7,227 bases of DNA from Flavobacteriaceae bacterium (GCA_030590765.1 JAUVCP010000105.1:1-7227); one strand, 5' to 3'; positions 1 through 6,598 are shown, numbered from the stretch's first letter. Notes: generated by a model not told the origin, from the sequence alone. Made by a program: numbers and translations.

Positions 1-16
1 AAAATATTTTTTATAA

Positions 17-2866
17 TTATTTACTTAAATACATTTTACGTCTAGAATACAATTCGTAGAATTGATCATCTTTTAAGTCATCAATAAACAAAATACTTTC
101 ACCGGTTGATTTCATTTCCGGACCTAAGTTCTTATTCACATTAGGAAACTTATCAAAAGAAAAAACCGGTTGTTTGATGGCAAAACCATCCAGTTTTGGT
201 TTGAAATCAAAATCAGTTACTTTATTTTCTCTCAACATTACTTTTGTAGCATAATTTACGTAAGGCTCGTTATATGCTTTTGAAATAAAAGGTACTGTTC
301 TTGATGCTCTTGGGTTTGCTTCAATAATAAAAACAGTATCATCTTTTATGGCAAACTGTATATTGATCAGGCCAACTGTTTTTAATGCCAAGGCTATTTT
401 CTTGGTATGATCTTTAATTTGCTGCATAACAAATTCACCAATATTAAAAGGAGGTAAGGTTGCATTTGAATCTCCTGAATGAACACCACATGGTTCAATA
501 TGTTCCATAATACCAATTATATAAACATTTTCTCCATCACAAATAGCATCTGCTTCTGCTTCAATAGCACCATCTAAATAATGGTCGAGCAGTAGTACAT
601 TATTTGGTATTTTTCTTAAAATTTCGATTACATGGTCTTCCAGATCTTTTTTATTAATCACAATTTTCATTCCCTGTCCGCCAAGTACATAACTAGGTCT
701 TACCAATATTGGGAAGTCAAGCTGGTCAGCAACTAAATCAGCTTCTTCGGCTGATGTTGCAGTTCCAAACTGAGGGAAAGGTATGTCCAATGTGGTTAAT
801 AATTCTGAAAACCGCCCTCTGTCTTCTGCAAGGTCTAAGGCTTCAAAACTTGTTCCTATTATTTTTACACCGTGTTTTTCTAATTTTTCAGCCAGTTTTA
901 AAGCGGTTTGTCCACCAAGTTGCACAATCACACCCTCTGGTTTTTCTAACTGAATAATATCCCAGATATGTTCCCAGAAAACAGGTTCAAAATATAATTT
1001 ATCTGCAATGTCAAAATCTGTTGAAACCGTTTCCGGATTACAGTTGATCATAATGGTTTCATAACCACATTCTTTTGCCGCCAATACACCATGAACACAA
1101 CAATAATCAAATTCAATTCCTTGCCCGATACGGTTTGGTCCAGAACCTAAAACAACAATTTTTTTCTTTTTGCTGACAACACTTTCATTTTCAGAATATT
1201 CTTTTCCGTTTACGATCATATTACTTTCAAAAGTAGAGTAGTAGTATGGGGTTTCTGCAGGAAATTCCGCAGCACAAGTATCCACCAGTTTGAAAACACG
1301 GTTGATATTCATGCTCCTGCGTTTTTTATGGACTTTACTTTCCAAACACCCAATCATATGCGCAATTTGTCTGTCGGCAAAACCTTTTTGTTTGGCTTCT
1401 AACAACAGATTTTTTGGCAGGATATCTAGTGAATTATAAGAACTGATCTCTTTTTCAAGAAGATGTAAAGCTTCGTATTCTTTTAGAAACCACATATCAA
1501 TTTTGGTAATATCATGTATCCTTGTTAAAGGGATTCCAATTTGAATGGCATCATAAATCACAAAAACTCTGTCCCAACTTGGTTTTTTTAATTTATAAAG
1601 GATCTTTTCATAGTCTTTTATTCCTTTACCATCTGCCCCAATTCCGTTACGACTTACTTCCAGTGACTGTGTTGCTTTGTGCAATGCTTCTTGGAATGAT
1701 CTACCAATTCCCATAACCTCTCCAACCGATTTCATTTGCAAACCGATGACTCTTTCTGCCCCTTCAAACTTATCAAAGTTCCAGCGAGGAATTTTTACGA
1801 TCACGTAATCTAACGTTGGTTCGAATAGAGCTGAAGTATTTTTTGTGATTTGATTTTCTAAATCATCTAAATAGTAGCCAATGGCAAGTTTGGCGGCAAT
1901 TTTTGCAATAGGATATCCTGTAGCTTTTGATGCTAATGCTGATGAACGGGAAACTCGAGGATTGATCTCAATAGCAATTAAATTTTCTTTTTCATCTGGA
2001 CTCATAGCAAACTGTACATTACATCCGCCTGCAAAATCACCAATAGATCGCATCATTTTTATTGCCATATCCCGCATTCTTTGAAAGGCGGTATCACTTA
2101 AGGTCATGGCTGGTGCAACTGTGATCGAATCTCCTGTGTGAATTCCCATTGGATCCATGTTTTCAATGGTACAAATAATTACAACATTGTCATTTTTATC
2201 ACGTAAAAGCTCTAATTCATATTCTTTCCATCCAAGTAATGCTTTATCTATCAAAACTTCATGAATAGGGGAGGCTTCTAATCCCCGTTCCAGCAACATG
2301 TCAAAATCTTCCTTTTCGTATACAATAGAAGCTCCTGTCCCTCCAAGAGTAAAGGATGGTCTGATCACCAACGGAAAACCAAATTCCTGTGCAATCTCTT
2401 TACCTTGTAAAAAGGAAGTCGCGGTTTTAGATGGAGCTTGCGGAATTCCAATTTTATTCATTAGATTCCGGAATTTTTCTCTGTCTTCAGTAACTTTAAT
2501 AGCAGCAATATCAACACCAATCATTTCTACATTAAAGTCTTCCCATATACCTTTATCATCGGCTTCTATGCATAAATTCAATGCAGTTTGTCCTCCCATT
2601 GTAGGTAAAACTGCATCAACATCATGTTTTTTAAGAATTTCAACAATAGACTTGGTCGTCAATGGTTTTAAGTAAATATGATCTGCCATTGTCGGATCTG
2701 TCATGATGGTTGCCGGATTTGAGTTGATCAGTACAACTTCAATTCCTTCTTCTCTTATAGATCGAATGGCTTGTGTTCCTGAATAATCAAACTCGCAAGC
2801 CTGACCTATTACGATTGGACCAGAACCTATAATTAAAATTGATTTTATGGATTTATTTATTGGCAT
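17..2866 (-). CDS. carB: Carbamoyl-phosphate synthase large subunit, short form without the allosteric domain
   Basis: This 949-residue cytoplasmic enzyme makes carbamoyl phosphate from bicarbonate, ammonia (delivered by the CarA glutaminase) and two ATP, for pyrimidine and arginine synthesis. Two homologous ATP-grasp halves are visible. The N-terminal carboxyphosphate half (about 1-400) has GSGPIVIGQACEFDYSG at 14-30, R129, RPSFTLGG from R169 and EINPRVSRSSALASKATG from 300. The oligomerisation region spans about 400-565. The C-terminal carbamoyl-phosphate half (about 568-930) has GSGPNRIGQGIEFDY at 574-588, RPSYVLGG from R723 and EANPRASRTVPF from 849. The protein stops just after the second ATP-grasp unit. 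The roughly 1070-residue E. coli enzyme continues with a 130-140 residue MGS-like regulatory domain that is absent here, so UMP/ornithine-type control is probably lacking. The start MPINKSIKS lies directly before the first Rossmann strand. carA is not adjacent. Upstream is rpmH, cut off by a terminator, so carB probably has its own promoter. Confidence 0.97.
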   Translation of the reverse strand: MPINKSIKSILIIGSGPIVIGQACEFDYSGTQAIRSIREEGIEVVLINSNPATIMTDPTMADHIYLKPLTTKSIVEILKKHDVDAVLPTMGGQTALNLCIEADDKGIWEDFNVEMIGVDIAAIKVTEDREKFRNLMNKIGIPQAPSKTATSFLQGKEIAQEFGFPLVIRPSFTLGGTGASIVYEKEDFDMLLERGLEASPIHEVLIDKALLGWKEYELELLRDKNDNVVIICTIENMDPMGIHTGDSITVAPAMTLSDTAFQRMRDMAIKMMRSIGDFAGGCNVQFAMSPDEKENLIAIEINPRVSRSSALASKATGYPIAKIAAKLAIGYYLDDLENQITKNTSALFEPTLDYVIVKIPRWNFDKFEGAERVIGLQMKSVGEVMGIGRSFQEALHKATQSLEVSRNGIGADGKGIKDYEKILYKLKKPSWDRVFVIYDAIQIGIPLTRIHDITKIDMWFLKEYEALHLLEKEISSYNSLDILPKNLLLEAKQKGFADRQIAHMIGCLESKVHKKRRSMNINRVFKLVDTCAAEFPAETPYYYSTFESNMIVNGKEYSENESVVSKKKKIVVLGSGPNRIGQGIEFDYCCVHGVLAAKECGYETIMINCNPETVSTDFDIADKLYFEPVFWEHIWDIIQLEKPEGVIVQLGGQTALKLAEKLEKHGVKIIGTSFEALDLAEDRGRFSELLTTLDIPFPQFGTATSAEEADLVADQLDFPILVRPSYVLGGQGMKIVINKKDLEDHVIEILRKIPNNVLLLDHYLDGAIEAEADAICDGENVYIIGIMEHIEPCGVHSGDSNATLPPFNIGEFVMQQIKDHTKKIALALKTVGLINIQFAIKDDTVFIIEANPRASRTVPFISKAYNEPYVNYATKVMLRENKVTDFDFKPKLDGFAIKQPVFSFDKFPNVNKNLGPEMKSTGESILFIDDLKDDQFYELYSRRKMYLSK

Positions 2867-2888
2867 TGTAATGGATTTTTTTGAAGGG

Positions 2889-2918
2889 TAAAGTTAATAA
2901 ATTGAATAATAGTTGTAA
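2889..2918 (-). promoter_or_regulatory. Possible carB promoter (weak Bacteroidota-type)
   Basis: Reading the minus strand, TTA (2916-2918) is followed after exactly 19 bases by TAACTTTA (2889-2896). This is one base off the TTG element and one base off TAnnTTTG. It lies 22 bases upstream of the carB start. The rpmH terminator just upstream means carB needs a promoter in this interval. The match is imperfect in AT-rich DNA, so it is only a candidate. No Shine-Dalgarno sequence is seen before carB. Confidence 0.35.
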
Positions 2919-2952
2919 GGTTAATAATATTTATTTCTTAACAATGAGATAT

Positions 2953-2984
2953 AAAAAAAGGTGTTACTAATAAAAGTAACACCT
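2953..2984 (-). terminator. Rho-independent terminator downstream of rpmH
   Basis: A perfect 10-bp inverted repeat, AGGTGTTACT (2959-2968) and AGTAACACCT (2975-2984), encloses a 6-base loop. On the minus strand the stem is followed at once by a T run (complement of the A tract at 2953-2958). It begins 24 bases beyond the rpmH stop, so it most likely ends the rpmH transcript before carB. A plus-strand T run at 2991-2996 could make it work weakly in the other direction, but no plus-strand gene ends here. Confidence 0.85.
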
Positions 2985-3008
2985 AATATATTTTTTACAA
3001 ACATATTA

Positions 3009-3167
3009 TTATTTTTTGTGATTTGGTTCAGATGAAACCGAAACTTTATGTCTTCCCTTAGCTCTTCTTCTGGCTAAGATCTTTCTACCATTTACACTAG
3101 ACATTCTCTCTCTAAATCCGTGTTTGTTTTTTCTCTTTCTTTTCGATGGTTGGAATGTTCTTTTCAT
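3009..3167 (-). CDS. rpmH: 50S ribosomal protein L34
   Basis: A 52-residue, highly basic protein starting [22 protein letters not shown] and continuing with [20 protein letters not shown]. This is the near-invariant L34 signature ([23 protein letters not shown]). L34 is a component of the large ribosomal subunit that contacts 23S rRNA. The length is slightly above the usual 44-47 residues because of a short C-terminal tail, [10 protein letters not shown], a modest extension I believe is common in Bacteroidota. The gene is monocistronic here: a strong promoter lies 54 bases upstream and a hairpin terminator follows. In many bacteria rpmH is followed by rnpA near dnaA; neither is seen here. Confidence 0.97.
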   Translation of the reverse strand: MKRTFQPSKRKRKNKHGFRERMSSVNGRKILARRRAKGRHKVSVSSEPNHKK

Positions 3168-3220
3168 TTCTAAATATCTTTATATTTTGTATGTCTGCTT
3201 TCTTTACTTTTAAAGTCCGG

Positions 3221-3250
3221 CAAATATACAAAGAGTTTTAGTTCTGACAA
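3221..3250 (-). promoter_or_regulatory. rpmH promoter, Bacteroidota housekeeping type
   Basis: On the minus strand, TTG (complement of CAA at 3248-3250) is followed after 19 bases by TATATTTG (complement of 3221-3228), an exact match to TAnnTTTG with conventional spacing. Transcription would start near 3213-3216 by the usual distance, giving a leader of roughly 45-50 bases before the rpmH start. Its strength suits a ribosomal protein gene. It sits back to back with the promoter of the plus-strand SDR gene. Confidence 0.75.
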
Positions 3251-3292
3251 GCAGGATTTTTAAAAAAACTTAACAAAAGGGATTAGTTTTTA

Positions 3293-3337
3293 ACAATTTA
3301 AAAATTGTATTTTTACGAAAATTAAAAATTGTACAAT
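3293..3337. repeat. Short dyad-symmetric repeats over the SDR promoter and start codon
   Basis: ACAATTT (3293-3299) and AAATTGT (3302-3308) form a perfect 7-bp inverted repeat with a 2-base spacer. ATTGTACAAT (3328-3337) is a perfect 10-bp palindrome ending in the SDR ATG. TTAAAAATTGTA occurs twice (3298-3309 and 3322-3333), exactly 24 bases apart. The repeated TTGT/ACAA half-sites on either side of the -7 box could be an operator for a dimeric repressor. In such AT-rich DNA, chance remains a real alternative. The binding protein is unknown. Confidence 0.35.
3305..3317 (+). promoter_or_regulatory. Probable -7 region of the SDR gene promoter
   Basis: TTGTATTTTTACG contains TATTTTTA, one base off TAnnTTTG, 18 bases before the ATG. 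The same 13 bases occur upstream of parA at 4289-4301, which supports a promoter role. No good TTG -33 element is seen at the expected distance upstream. Transcription would start a few bases before the ATG, so the leader would be very short. Confidence 0.5.
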
Positions 3338-4211
3338 GAATTTTAATAAACCAATGTTAAAAGAAGGATCTTTAGATGATCAGGTAATTGTTGTAACAGG
3401 TGGTGGTAGCGGCTTAGGTAAGGCAATGACCACTTATTTTTTAGAACTTGGAGCAAAAGTAGTGATTAGTTCAAGAAATATTGAAAAATTAAAAAATACA
3501 GCTAAAGAATTAGAGAAAAAAACAGGAGGAAAAGTCTTACCTGTACAATGTGATGTAAGAAATTATAAAGAAGTTGAAGCAATGCTGGCTGTAACATTGA
3601 AAGAATTTGATAAAGTGGATGGTTTATTGAATAATGCGGCAGGCAATTTTATTAGTCCCACGGAAAGATTATCTGCTAATGCATTTGACACCATAATTGA
3701 TATAGTTTTGAAAGGAACTAAAAACTGTACTCTGGCATTTGGAAAACACTGGATAGATATCAAACAGAAAAAAGCAACAGTTTTAAATATTGTTACTACT
3801 TATGCTTTTACAGGTTCGGCTTATGTTGTTCCTTCGGCAACAGCTAAGGCAGGAGTTTTGGCTTTAACACGTTCACTTGCAGTAGAATGGGCTAAATATG
3901 GTATTCGATTTAATGCCATTGCACCTGGTCCTTTTCCTACAAAAGGAGCCTGGGACAGATTATTACCAGGAGATTTAAAGGATGAATTTGATATGAAAAA
4001 GAAAATTCCTTTGCGTAGAGTAGGAGAGCATCAGGAACTGGCAAATCTGGCAGCATATTTAATGTCCGATTTCTCTGCTTATATCAATGGTGAAGTGATA
4101 GTAATTGATGGAGGAGAATGGTTACAGGGTGCAGGAGAATTCAATATGCTGGAAAAAATACCAGAACAAATGTGGGATATGCTGGAAATGATGATACGAA
4201 GTAAAAAATAA
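3336..4211 (+). CDS. SDR-family oxidoreductase, probable NADPH-dependent 2,4-dienoyl-CoA reductase (mitochondrial DECR1 type)
   Basis: A 291-residue cytoplasmic Rossmann-fold enzyme. TGGGSGLG (21-28) binds the nucleotide and NNAAG (99-103) is the SDR structural motif. SSRN with R47 after the second strand suggests NADP(H) preference. The classical YxxxK is altered: Ser167 occupies the usual Tyr position ahead of Lys171. Tyr156, 15 residues before the lysine, matches the relocated catalytic tyrosine known from human DECR1 (Tyr199/Lys214). NNAAGNFISPTERLS, VVPSATAKAG and the C-terminal GEFN...EQMWDMLE region also resemble DECR1. The likely reaction is reduction of 2,4-dienoyl-CoA to a 3-enoyl-CoA during oxidation of polyunsaturated fatty acids. 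The E. coli enzyme for this step, FadH, is an unrelated flavin/Fe-S protein. The gene is alone between its own promoter and that of parA. Another enoyl-CoA-type SDR activity is possible, but the DECR assignment is strong. Confidence 0.88.
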   Translation: MNFNKPMLKEGSLDDQVIVVTGGGSGLGKAMTTYFLELGAKVVISSRNIEKLKNTAKELEKKTGGKVLPVQCDVRNYKEVEAMLAVTLKEFDKVDGLLNNAAGNFISPTERLSANAFDTIIDIVLKGTKNCTLAFGKHWIDIKQKKATVLNIVTTYAFTGSAYVVPSATAKAGVLALTRSLAVEWAKYGIRFNAIAPGPFPTKGAWDRLLPGDLKDEFDMKKKIPLRRVGEHQELANLAAYLMSDFSAYINGEVIVIDGGEWLQGAGEFNMLEKIPEQMWDMLEMMIRSKK

Positions 4212-4288
4212 TAATAATCTAAATCATATCATAGTTTATAAATAGTATATGTATTGTTAAAAACTTCTCTTTTAAAGCTCGTAAATAG

Positions 4289-4301
4289 TTGTATTTTTAC
4301 G
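4289..4301 (+). promoter_or_regulatory. Probable -7 region of the parA operon promoter
   Basis: TTGTATTTTTACG is an exact copy of the 13 bases upstream of the SDR gene and lies 23 bases before the parA ATG. The TATTTTTA core is one base off TAnnTTTG. A convincing TTG -33 element is not visible. This element also argues against the longer reading frame beginning at the TTG at 4289, because that codon would lie inside the promoter. The rest of the 113-base gap after the SDR gene (4212-4324) holds only AT-rich sequence with a weak imperfect dyad. Confidence 0.5.
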
Positions 4302-4324
4302 GCGATAATAAATTAATTTATTTA

Positions 4325-5098
4325 ATGGGAAAAATTATTGCAATAGCTAACCAAAAAGGGGGAGTAGGTAAAACTACAACTACCGTTAATTTAGCTGCAG
4401 CTCTTGGTGTTTTAGAACAAAAAGTATTGCTGATTGATGCTGACCCACAGGCTAATGCTACATCTGGCTTAGGTATTGATGTTGAGGCTGTGGAAAATGG
4501 AACCTATCAGGTTTTAGAACATGCAGTTTCTGCAAAGGATTCCATTGTAAAAACCAATTCACCAAATGTTGATATTATCCCGGCACATATTGATCTTGTG
4601 GCAATTGAGATAGAACTGGTTGACAGAGATCAAAGGGAATACATGCTGAAAAGTGCCTTGGAAGAGGTTAAAGATGATTATGATTATATTGTTATTGATT
4701 GTGCGCCTTCATTAGGCTTGATAACGGTAAATGCTTTGACAGCTGCAGATTCGGTTATCATTCCAATTCAATGTGAATATTATGCATTAGAAGGTTTAGG
4801 TAAGCTTTTAAATACCATAAAAAGTATTCAAAATATTCATAATCCGGAATTAGATATTGAAGGATTGTTATTAACAATGTACGATTCCCGATTAAGACTT
4901 TCCAATCAGGTTGTGGCAGAAGTGAAAAAACATTTTCACAATATGGTGTTTAAGACCATTATTCAAAGAAATATCAGACTAGGGGAAGCGCCAAGCTTTG
5001 GAGAAAGTATCATCGCCTATGATGCAACCAGTAAAGGGGCAATCAATTATATTAATTTGGCACATGAAGTAATAAAAAAGAATTCAAAGAATGGCTAA
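4325..5098 (+). CDS. parA: Chromosome partitioning ATPase ParA (Soj type)
   Basis: A 257-residue MinD/ParA-family P-loop ATPase that binds nucleoid DNA as an ATP dimer and is released by ParB, driving origin segregation. The deviant Walker A KGGVGKTT is at 11-18 with signature Lys11. The A' motif LLIDADPQ is at 35-42 and Walker B YIVIDCAPS at 121-129. The conserved late region NIRLGEAPSFGESI is at 216-229. There is no N-terminal helix-turn-helix domain, so this is the short chromosomal (Soj) form. The ATG at 4325 is chosen because MGKIIAIANQKGG is the usual family start. An in-frame TTG 12 codons upstream would only add residues encoded by promoter DNA. It heads the operon and overlaps parB by 8 bases, implying translational coupling. 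No strong Shine-Dalgarno sequence is seen. Confidence 0.97.
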   Translation: MGKIIAIANQKGGVGKTTTTVNLAAALGVLEQKVLLIDADPQANATSGLGIDVEAVENGTYQVLEHAVSAKDSIVKTNSPNVDIIPAHIDLVAIEIELVDRDQREYMLKSALEEVKDDYDYIVIDCAPSLGLITVNALTAADSVIIPIQCEYYALEGLGKLLNTIKSIQNIHNPELDIEGLLLTMYDSRLRLSNQVVAEVKKHFHNMVFKTIIQRNIRLGEAPSFGESIIAYDATSKGAINYINLAHEVIKKNSKNG

Positions 5099-5987
5099 AG
5101 CGACTAAAAAACAAGCCTTAGGGAGAGGTTTATCTGCATTGTTGAATGATACCAGAGAAGATATAAATTCTGTTAGTGATAGAAATGCAGAAAAACTTGT
5201 AGGAAATATTATAGAGATTGAGTTAGAACGTATTGAAGTAAACCCTTTTCAGCCCCGTACAAATTTCAATGAAGAAGCTTTACGTGAATTAGCAGGTTCG
5301 ATTAGTGAACTTGGTGTAATACAACCTATTACGGTTAGGAAATTAGAAGGAAATAAATTTCAGCTCGTTTCTGGAGAAAGAAGATTCAGAGCATCAAAGA
5401 TTAATGGCTTAAAAACAATTCCTGCTTATATCAGAATTGCAAATGATCAGGAAATGCTGGAAATGGCTTTGGTAGAAAATATCCAAAGAAAGGATCTGGA
5501 TCCAATTGAAATTGCACTTTCTTATCAACAATTGATCAATGAAGTAAAACTTACACAAGAAAAATTAAGTATTCGTGTTGGTAAGAACCGATCAACAGTT
5601 ACCAATTTTTTAAGATTACTAAAACTTGATCCTATCATACAATCAGGAATTAGAGATGGATTTTTAAGTATGGGACATGGACGAGCATTAATTAATGTTT
5701 ACGATCCAGATATACAATTAGAAATTTATCAGAGAATTTTAAAAGATAAATTATCTGTAAGACAAACGGAACAATTGGTTAAAAATTTAAAAGATGGCAA
5801 ACCGATTGATAAAAATAGTAATGTAACAAAAGAGATTCCAAAATATATCAAAAAAGGAATCAAAGAAATAAGTACTTATCTGGGACACAAAGTTGATGTA
5901 AAAATTTCTGCAAATGAGAAGGGAAAAATTATAATACCTTTTCACTCACAAGAAGATTTTATTAGAATTAAAAAATTATTAGAATAA
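5091..5987 (+). CDS. parB: Chromosome partitioning protein ParB (Spo0J type)
   Basis: This 298-residue DNA-binding CTPase loads at parS, slides as a clamp and stimulates ParA. The N-terminus carries ALGRGLSALL (9-18), the short ParA-activating segment typical of chromosomal ParBs. The CTP-binding ParB/Srx domain spans about 42-135, with NPFQPR (51-56), GERRFRA (95-101) and ENIQRKDLDPIEIA (129-142). The helix-turn-helix parS-recognition region is about 154-177 (LTQEKLSIRVGKNRSTVTNFLRLL), followed by GHGRAL (195-200), where GHARAL is commoner. The C-terminal roughly 45 residues (about 255-298) form the lysine-rich dimerisation domain. Length is normal. Its ATG lies within the last codons of parA, and its stop directly abuts the next ATG. 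No consensus parS was found in this window. Confidence 0.97.
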   Translation: MAKATKKQALGRGLSALLNDTREDINSVSDRNAEKLVGNIIEIELERIEVNPFQPRTNFNEEALRELAGSISELGVIQPITVRKLEGNKFQLVSGERRFRASKINGLKTIPAYIRIANDQEMLEMALVENIQRKDLDPIEIALSYQQLINEVKLTQEKLSIRVGKNRSTVTNFLRLLKLDPIIQSGIRDGFLSMGHGRALINVYDPDIQLEIYQRILKDKLSVRQTEQLVKNLKDGKPIDKNSNVTKEIPKYIKKGIKEISTYLGHKVDVKISANEKGKIIIPFHSQEDFIRIKKLLE

Positions 5988-6566
5988 ATGCTTAATAAAA
6001 CGGGCTATATTGTCATTATTTTTTTTTTACTAGTGAACATAGGCTTTGCTCAAGAAACTGTAGATGATGTCAAAATTATCAAAGACACAACTTTTGTTTC
6101 TGAAACTTTAGATCCGTTGAGTCCTGCCAGAGCTGCGTTTTATTCTGCTGTACTGCCAGGTTTAGGGCAGGCATACAATAAAAAATACTGGAAAATACCT
6201 CTTGTTTACGCAGCAATTGGTACTGGTGTTTATTTTTTTATTGATAATAAAAGTGAATATGAAAGGTATCAAACGGCATATAAATTAAGACTATCTGGTA
6301 GAGATGATGAGTTTAATGGTAGTGATGGTAGCCCCTATGTTAGTGATGATGGATTGATTAGAGCGCAAACTGTTCTTAAAAAAAATAGAGATCTGGCACT
6401 TTTTGCAACTATTGGATTGTATGTATTGAATATTATTGAAGCAAATGTTGATGCGCATCTTGATGACAAAGCATTTAGTAAGAATTTATCATTCAGACCA
6501 ACTCTTTATATAAATCCAATTAATTATCAAACAGTTGCAGGAATCAATTTGACATTTGATTTTTGA
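5988..6566 (+). CDS. DUF5683-type membrane protein of unknown function
   Basis: A 192-residue protein with a predicted signal peptide (1-21: two basic-to-hydrophobic segments ending GFA before QET). A motif-rich segment SPARAAFYSAVLPGLGQAYN (45-64) followed by KKYWKIP is the part I recognise as the DUF5683 signature; its PGxGQ-Y core recalls TM2-domain proteins. Two probable membrane helices follow, about 71-86 and 136-155. Between them is a polar, Asp/Gly/Ser-rich loop (about 102-122). The C-terminus (168-192) alternates polar and hydrophobic residues and ends in GINLTFDF with a terminal Phe, as beta-strands of Bacteroidota outer-membrane proteins often do, so the final membrane location is uncertain. 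No enzymatic residues stand out. The start follows the parB stop with no gap, so it is translated with the parAB operon. Function is unknown; a link between segregation and the envelope is only an inference from context. Confidence 0.85.
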   Translation: MLNKTGYIVIIFFLLVNIGFAQETVDDVKIIKDTTFVSETLDPLSPARAAFYSAVLPGLGQAYNKKYWKIPLVYAAIGTGVYFFIDNKSEYERYQTAYKLRLSGRDDEFNGSDGSPYVSDDGLIRAQTVLKKNRDLALFATIGLYVLNIIEANVDAHLDDKAFSKNLSFRPTLYINPINYQTVAGINLTFDF

Positions 6567-6598
6567 CTAATTTAAATCAAATAAAGAATAGTAAAAAT

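Noticed and set aside
1..16. AAAATATTTT after the carB stop as a terminator
   Set aside because: It is too short, A/T only and cut by the window edge, so it cannot be judged.
721..750. Gln731 in VLGGQGM of the second CarB ATP-grasp unit as a lost catalytic arginine
   Set aside because: The key arginine corresponds to Arg723 of RPSYVLGG, which is present; the glutamine position is variable.
709..2675. Plus-strand open frames of 64-125 codons within carB
   Set aside because: They lie opposite a fully conserved carB, show no recognisable domain and have unnatural composition; they are shadows.
3563..3763. Minus-strand 66-codon open frame inside the SDR gene
   Set aside because: It is antisense to conserved SDR motifs, with no sign of its own promoter or homology.
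4225..4251. Imperfect dyad CATAT...TTTATAAA...ATATG after the SDR gene as a terminator
   Set aside because: The arms are asymmetric, almost all A/T and not followed by a clear T run, so the hairpin would be weak.
4289..4324. Upstream extension of parA from a TTG codon, adding 12 residues
   Set aside because: The added residues are translated from the promoter-like element, and the ParA family starts at MGKIIAIANQKGG.
4212..4324. Small gene or RNA between the SDR gene and parA
   Set aside because: There is no open frame with recognisable composition and no stable structure; it is AT-rich spacer with the parA promoter.
4923..4940. GTGAAAA/TTTTCAC inverted repeat inside parA as a parS site
   Set aside because: The half-sites are in the opposite order to parS (TTTCAC-GTGAAA) and are separated by a spacer; no CACGTG core is found in the window.
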